In this document: positions 59,645-64,000 of the stretch, one piece after another
Layout of the letters: each line of letters begins with the position of its first letter
Numbering within the stretch: the stretch's first letter is position 1
Source: Zunongwangia pacifica
Lineage (GTDB): Bacteria > Bacteroidota > Bacteroidia > Flavobacteriales > Flavobacteriaceae
NCBI RefSeq assembly: GCF_023499215.1
Contig: NZ_JAKHSK010000004.1
Coordinates: 1-64,000, forward strand
DNA length: 64,000 nt
Direction of reading: 5' to 3'
The notes under the pieces: generated by a model
Told to the model about the DNA's origin: nothing
The model's input: only the letters and a program-made list of their open reading frames with translations
Database searches by the model: none
Made by a program: the position numbers and the translations under genes

Positions 59645-62434
59645 TTATTCTTTTGGTGCTAAATACGTATGTAGCAGATTTGAGGTATTGGTTTCAATAA
59701 TAATATGCTGTAAAACAATTCCCGGATCTATGGCATAAACTTTTAGTTGATGCACCCCTTTTTCTAAGTTCAGATTCTGAATTACCTTGGTAATATTATT
59801 ACTTACTGAAATACCCCAGTGATCTTTAGTATCTTTAAGTAAATTCAGCGTTTGTAGTTCACCACCATCGATGGAATACGCAAATTTGAGCCCGCCATTA
59901 TCAAGAAAATCTAAGCTTGGCGAGATTAAGAAGCTTAATGTTGCTTCAGTATCTTCCTTAATCGAAAATAGATAAGTTAAGCTTGCATTTTCGGTGGCTT
60001 CCTGTGTAAAACTACTCTCAGGTCGTAAGGCAATATCCCTTCGACCAAGATCAGGAATTATCTCCCAAGCTTTATTTTCCACAAATTTGTTTGCAGGAAT
60101 GCTAATCACTCCGTTTTTAGCCGTAAAACCTTCAGGTTTAAAACTGAAAGGCTGGTACGAAACAGCAATTTCAACTTTTTGATCATCCGCCTGAACTACA
60201 AAACTGTCTTTGGTGTTTTTTCCGGGTAAATTTTCAGGAACTAATGCTAAAAATATACGCTCTTGTTCACCAATTTTAGCTTTAGTCTTAGACGCTTTTA
60301 ACCATTTAGGCAATTTCTTCAGTTTAATTTCTAATTCTTCCTTTCCGCGGTTAAAAATTTCAACGTAAGATTCCGTATTGCTTTTATCGAATATCGGTAG
60401 GCTAAGATGCTTGTTTTTTGGAAAATAATCTTCGCTGTCTGCAATAGCAACACCTAAATCAGCAGCTTCAGGGACCTCAATTTTGGTGGTTTCGGGCTTG
60501 ATATTTTGTTTAGGATCAAACCAGGCGGAATAACCAATATGAGGCTGAAAGATCATATGGTTCCACTTGCCATCTTCAATAGTATGATATGCTGAAGTCA
60601 ATGCTTCATCGTTCTCAAAATACTCTGAAACCTTTTCTGCAAACCTATTGGTGGTATTTCTCTGCTGTTCAGCATATAGTTTGTTTTTGGCCAGTGCGAT
60701 ATACATTCTGTTTAGATTTGCTGAAGCTTTTACAGGATGCAATACCAATTGAAAATAAGCCGATTGATATTTTGCATCCAGTTTTTCAGCAATTTCCTCC
60801 GCTTTTTTCTCCAGTTCGTTAAATTCGGTTAAAATTTCTTCCGCTTCATTAAATTGAGTTAAGCTATAGGTTTTGTCAGAAAGTAATTCGGGTTTTCTAC
60901 GGCTGTTATAGGTGGTATATTTTTGCAGTAATTCTCCAATTTCAGGCGCATATTTTGCTCCAAATTGTGCAGCCGCCCATTGTTCAGGATAAGCCTTTAA
61001 TTCTTCAATTTTAAAGTTTTCGGGATTCCAGGCATAATCTAAAAAGAAACTAATGGGATATTCCATAGGTTTTAAATCGCCAACATTTACAATCCAGACT
61101 TTACGGGCGTGATAGGCATAAGCAAGTGACATTTGTTCGTAAACCCTTGAAATTTGCGAGGTATTTATCCATTTATAACTTCTTGGGCCGCCCACATAAT
61201 CAAAATGATAATAGATCCCATAACCACCACTTCTGGTGCTATCTTTAAGCTTAGGTAGCTTTCTAATATTTCCCCAGTTATCATCGGCAAGGAGTAGGGT
61301 TACATCGTCCGGTACACGCATTCCCTGATCGTAATAATCCTGAACTTCTTTATAAAGTGCCCAAACCTGCGGAGTTTCTTTAGCGGGTTTATGGGTGACA
61401 TCACTTATAATTTCACGCTGATCTTTAACAATACGCTCCAATAGGCTAATGGCAGTCCCTTCAGTCATGGGTTCGTCGCCATCGCCACGCATCCCAATAG
61501 TTACCAGGCTTTCGCGATCACCCATTCGCTCAATTCCCTTGCGCCAAAAGCTTCTTAAAGTATCGGCATTGGTTTCGTAATTCCATTCTCCGCTACCATA
61601 TCTTCCCCATTCGGCTTGGGCACGCATCAGCGGTTCGTGATGAGAAGTACCCATTACGATCCCGTATTTATCGGCCAGCACCCCATTTGCGGGATCATCA
61701 TCATAAAAAGCTTTGCCCCACATGGCTGGCCACAGATAATTTCCTTTTAGGCGTAAGATAAGTTCAAAAACAGGCTCATAGAATTCATGATTAAACTTGC
61801 CATAATTTTCACTAACCCAACTGGAAAGGGCAGGAGCTTCGTCATTAATAAAGATACCGCGATACTGAACTTTAGGGCCGGTGCTGGTGAAACCGTCTTT
61901 GTCGATATATAATTCCTCTGCTTTTTTTACCGGCACATCTGCCCACCAATACCAGGGAGAAACACCAATTTGCCTGGAAAGCTCGTAGATCCCAAAAATA
62001 GTTCCGCGTTTATCACTACCAATAATCAGTAAATCTTCGCCTATTTTTTTAATGGTATGGGCTTCCCATTTTCCCCTGATTTTAGAAACGTCGATGTTTG
62101 TATGCTGAATAAGACTATCGATCATTTTATTTTTACCCAGAGTTCCAATGATTACATTGCCATTTTTATTGACTTCGGAACGTAATTTGGGTAATTTTCC
62201 AGTAACGCGTTCAATATCTTTTTGAAGGTTTTTCGCCGCAATGGCAACTCCTTCAAAATCTGAAGCATCTAATACTAATTCCGCTGTTTTATTAGTGGTT
62301 ACTAAACCAAAACTACCCTCCGCCGATGTATGGGAAACCATAGTTTTTTGCCCATACGTTACACAACTTAATAGTATGCAAAGCGCTGAAAATAGATAGC
62401 TGCTATTTTTCACTGAATTTGATAACTGAATCAT
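59645..62434 (-). CDS. GH115 family alpha-glucuronidase, secreted
   Basis: This 929-residue exported enzyme, from the ATG at 62434 (a TTG at 62464 would add ten residues), removes (4-O-methyl-)glucuronic acid side chains from xylan. A signal peptide ends near VTYGQ. The following parts match the GH115 layout: an N-terminal alpha/beta domain (GNVIIGTLGKNKMIDSLI, DLLIIGSDKRGTIFGIYELS), then the catalytic barrel with GVSPWYWWADVPV, YRGIFINDEAPALSSW, GNYLWPAMWGKAF and GMRGDGDEPM. A helical region and a C-terminal beta-rich domain complete it. Its start overlaps the end of the GH10 gene by 32 bp in another frame, implying translational coupling. Confidence 0.9.
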   Translation of the reverse strand: MIQLSNSVKNSSYLFSALCILLSCVTYGQKTMVSHTSAEGSFGLVTTNKTAELVLDASDFEGVAIAAKNLQKDIERVTGKLPKLRSEVNKNGNVIIGTLGKNKMIDSLIQHTNIDVSKIRGKWEAHTIKKIGEDLLIIGSDKRGTIFGIYELSRQIGVSPWYWWADVPVKKAEELYIDKDGFTSTGPKVQYRGIFINDEAPALSSWVSENYGKFNHEFYEPVFELILRLKGNYLWPAMWGKAFYDDDPANGVLADKYGIVMGTSHHEPLMRAQAEWGRYGSGEWNYETNADTLRSFWRKGIERMGDRESLVTIGMRGDGDEPMTEGTAISLLERIVKDQREIISDVTHKPAKETPQVWALYKEVQDYYDQGMRVPDDVTLLLADDNWGNIRKLPKLKDSTRSGGYGIYYHFDYVGGPRSYKWINTSQISRVYEQMSLAYAYHARKVWIVNVGDLKPMEYPISFFLDYAWNPENFKIEELKAYPEQWAAAQFGAKYAPEIGELLQKYTTYNSRRKPELLSDKTYSLTQFNEAEEILTEFNELEKKAEEIAEKLDAKYQSAYFQLVLHPVKASANLNRMYIALAKNKLYAEQQRNTTNRFAEKVSEYFENDEALTSAYHTIEDGKWNHMIFQPHIGYSAWFDPKQNIKPETTKIEVPEAADLGVAIADSEDYFPKNKHLSLPIFDKSNTESYVEIFNRGKEELEIKLKKLPKWLKASKTKAKIGEQERIFLALVPENLPGKNTKDSFVVQADDQKVEIAVSYQPFSFKPEGFTAKNGVISIPANKFVENKAWEIIPDLGRRDIALRPESSFTQEATENASLTYLFSIKEDTEATLSFLISPSLDFLDNGGLKFAYSIDGGELQTLNLLKDTKDHWGISVSNNITKVIQNLNLEKGVHQLKVYAIDPGIVLQHIIIETNTSNLLHTYLAPKE

Positions 62435-63527
62435 AAACTTGTTTTCTTTGGTAGTTTTTGTCAAATAATAACGGATAGTTTTTTCGGCCTTCCACGGGAT
62501 AGTGATCTAACCAGGAATAGCGGTCGGCAATATTCCAAAAAGTGATCCCCGTAAGTTCATCGCGATAGTCTCTAAACACTTTAAAGAATTTTTGATAAGC
62601 TTCTATTTGGGCAAGTTTGCGCTCTTCGGTAAACTCGTCTGATTCGTTCGGGCGTCGTTCCCGTTGTTCTTTTTCCCATTTATAAAGCGAAACATCCAGT
62701 TCGGTAATCTGTACATCCAAACCTGTCGCGGTATACATTTTTAAAGCCTGTCTTAATTCTTCTTCACTTGGGCTAAAAACAGACCAGTGCCCCTGTATTC
62801 CAATTCCGTTTATAGGTGCACCTTCTGCCTTTAATTTATCGACAAGTTTTAAAACACGATCTCTTTTTTCTGGAATAATAATATTATAATCATTATAAAA
62901 TAACTTGGCATCGGGATCTGCTTCGTGAGCAAATTCAAATGCTTTAGTGAGAAAATCGTCACCAATAATTTCAAGCCATTTTGAGTTTCTTAGAAAATTA
63001 TCAGGATTATCGTCGATAGCTTCATTTACAACATCCCAGGCATAAATTTTTCCTTTGTATCGACCCACGACCGAGTCGATATGGGCTTTCATTCGCTCTA
63101 GCAAAATTTCTCTACTTACATCGTTACCGTTGTCGTCTTTAAAAATCCAGTCTCCGGTTTGTTGATGCCAAACCAGCGCGTGCCCACGTACTTTAAGCCC
63201 GTTTTCCTGTGCGAATGCCACTATTTTATCGGCCGGAGCCCAGTTAAACTCGTTTTCTTTAGGATGAATAACTCCCATTTTCATTACGTTTTCTGGCGTA
63301 AGACTGTTGTATTCCGCTAAAATTAATTCTTTCGACTTTCCTTCAAGCGAAGCTGGGGAAACAGCAACACCCATAGGGAAATCTTTTGCAAAATAATCCT
63401 TGAGCCCTTTTTCCTGTTTGGGTTCTTCTTTTAAAGAAGTATCTTTTGTTTTCTGCTGATCTTTACAAGAAATGATACCAAAAAGCATCAATATCAAAAG
63501 ATAGTGAAATTGTTTTACGTGTTTCAT
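62403..63527 (-). CDS. GH10 family endo-xylanase lipoprotein
   Basis: This 374-residue enzyme cuts beta-1,4 links in xylan. The signal peptide ends at a lipobox-like GIISC, so it is probably lipid-anchored, with a charged linker after the Cys. The GH10 barrel has VRGHALVWHQQTGDW, the acid/base Glu169 in WDVVNEAIDD and the nucleophile Glu276 in VQITELDVSLY. GIQGHWSVF and FWNIADRYSW complete the family's subsite motifs. It follows an SDR gene by 89 bp and overlaps the GH115 gene downstream, forming a xylan-degradation operon. Confidence 0.93.
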   Translation of the reverse strand: MKHVKQFHYLLILMLFGIISCKDQQKTKDTSLKEEPKQEKGLKDYFAKDFPMGVAVSPASLEGKSKELILAEYNSLTPENVMKMGVIHPKENEFNWAPADKIVAFAQENGLKVRGHALVWHQQTGDWIFKDDNGNDVSREILLERMKAHIDSVVGRYKGKIYAWDVVNEAIDDNPDNFLRNSKWLEIIGDDFLTKAFEFAHEADPDAKLFYNDYNIIIPEKRDRVLKLVDKLKAEGAPINGIGIQGHWSVFSPSEEELRQALKMYTATGLDVQITELDVSLYKWEKEQRERRPNESDEFTEERKLAQIEAYQKFFKVFRDYRDELTGITFWNIADRYSWLDHYPVEGRKNYPLLFDKNYQRKQVYDSVIKFSEK

Positions 63528-63616
63528 TTTTATTCTTTATTAAAGCCAGGTTCGATTCCGGTTCAGTACGCTATAATCCATGTTCAAAACCCTGCAACCT
63601 GACTTATTTTTACTTT

Positions 63617-64000
63617 TTAAAATCCAATAGAATTACCACCATCGATCGGTAGCACCGTTCCTGTGGTGAATTTTGAAAGATCTGTAGCATAATAAAAAAC
63701 AGCATCACCAATATCTGCCGGCTCCCCTAATTTACCCATTGGGGTTCTTCCCAGTACCTTGTTTTTACGTTCAGGATCGCTATCTAAAGCTTTGCTGGAC
63801 ATATTTGTTTTAATAAATCCAGGAGCTACACAATTTACCCGTATCCCAAATTTGGCCAGGTCTACGGCCATAGCTCTGGTCATTCCTTCTACCGCCGTTT
63901 TACTGGCAGAATAGGCAATAACATGGGGAATCCCATATTGAGCGGCCATAGAACTGATGTTGATGATACTCCCTTTGCCGTGTTCTTTCATCACTTTGGC
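63617..64000 (-). CDS. SDR family NAD(P)-dependent oxidoreductase (cut by the window edge)
   Basis: Only the C-terminal part is present; the frame continues past 64000 toward the missing N-terminus and Rossmann GxxxGxG motif. Visible features are the catalytic Ser in NISSMAAQYG, the Tyr and Lys in YSASKTAVEGM, VNCVAPGFIKTNM and VLPIDGGNSIGF, which are classical SDR signatures. It belongs to the same strand as the xylanase genes and ends 89 bp before them. It might oxidise or reduce a sugar or uronate from glucuronoxylan; this is inferred from context only. Confidence 0.85.
   Translation of the reverse strand, partial: AKVMKEHGKGSIINISSMAAQYGIPHVIAYSASKTAVEGMTRAMAVDLAKFGIRVNCVAPGFIKTNMSSKALDSDPERKNKVLGRTPMGKLGEPADIGDAVFYYATDLSKFTTGTVLPIDGGNSIGF

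Noticed and set aside
63547-63563. A tRNA T-loop-like GGTTCGATTCC.
   Set aside because: The surrounding bases form no acceptor, anticodon or D-arm, and the T-stem has two mismatches.
1-64000. CRISPR arrays, prophage genes, integrases, toxin-antitoxin pairs or tRNA genes.
   Set aside because: A search by eye for regularly spaced direct repeats, phage-like or integrase genes and cloverleaf arms found none; a profile search would be more sensitive.

Overview
This window is low-GC chromosomal DNA from a member of the Bacteroidota, almost certainly a Flavobacteriaceae. The evidence is a SusC/SusD pair, a menaquinone (menA, menC, menE) cluster, S9, M28 and M1 secreted peptidases, lipoproteins, few Shine-Dalgarno sequences, several TTG starts and promoter-like TAnnTTTG boxes. 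The genus cannot be fixed from sequence reading alone. Most of the window is ordinary, intact housekeeping sequence. Function calls rest on motifs and family resemblance seen by eye, not on database searches.

Layout. 1-121 is the end of an IS5-type insertion sequence whose transposase runs off the left edge. 267-9615 holds a hybrid histidine kinase, HtpG, a TetR-like regulator with an AarF/ABC1 kinase-like protein, and a secreted S9 peptidase. 9753-18110 holds a KAS III-like enzyme, small membrane and signalling proteins, a DUF4136-type lipoprotein, PheT and RecG. 18273-26723 holds a secreted M1 aminopeptidase followed by two coupled patatin-like proteins, then a UvrD/PcrA helicase, a DUF2945-like protein and a Sua5/YrdC enzyme. 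26881-29295 (minus) has an OmpA lipoprotein, a family 2 glycosyltransferase and a free-standing HsdR N-terminal-like domain. 29349-35739 runs holA, menA, a metallo-hydrolase, a four-helix-bundle gene, menC, a CPBP protease and menE in one direction. 35960-47433 contains a small membrane protein with a coupled Xre repressor, a second M1 peptidase, an acyl-CoA carboxylase beta subunit, a DinB protein, an ABC-F ATPase, a 7TMR-DISM kinase with its LuxR-type response regulator, a DUF2254-like protein and Hsp20. 47519-52482 contains a GNAT-like protein, an M28 peptidase, a MATE exporter, a PAP2 phosphatase and two small unknowns.

The accessory part is 52624-64000. It has a complete IS5-type element (52624-53537), then a SusC/SusD pair on the plus strand facing a minus-strand operon of an SDR oxidoreductase (cut by the window edge), a GH10 xylanase lipoprotein and a GH115 alpha-glucuronidase. 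Together these look like a glucuronoxylan utilisation locus: GH10 cuts the xylan backbone, GH115 removes (methyl)glucuronic acid branches, SusCD imports the oligosaccharides and the SDR may act on the released sugar or uronate.

Non-coding sequence carries strong bidirectional terminators at convergent gene ends. It also carries several dispersed palindromic intergenic repeats built around a GATAGCTATC-type core, and candidate operators upstream of the TetR-like gene, the ABC-F gene, hsp20 and susC. No tRNA, rRNA, CRISPR array, prophage or complete restriction system was seen. I found no convincing undescribed multi-gene system. The most unusual signals are a covarying hairpin at the transposase start of both IS copies, a four-helix-bundle gene flanked by an inverted repeat inside the menaquinone cluster, and a partly duplicated regulatory region upstream of susC.
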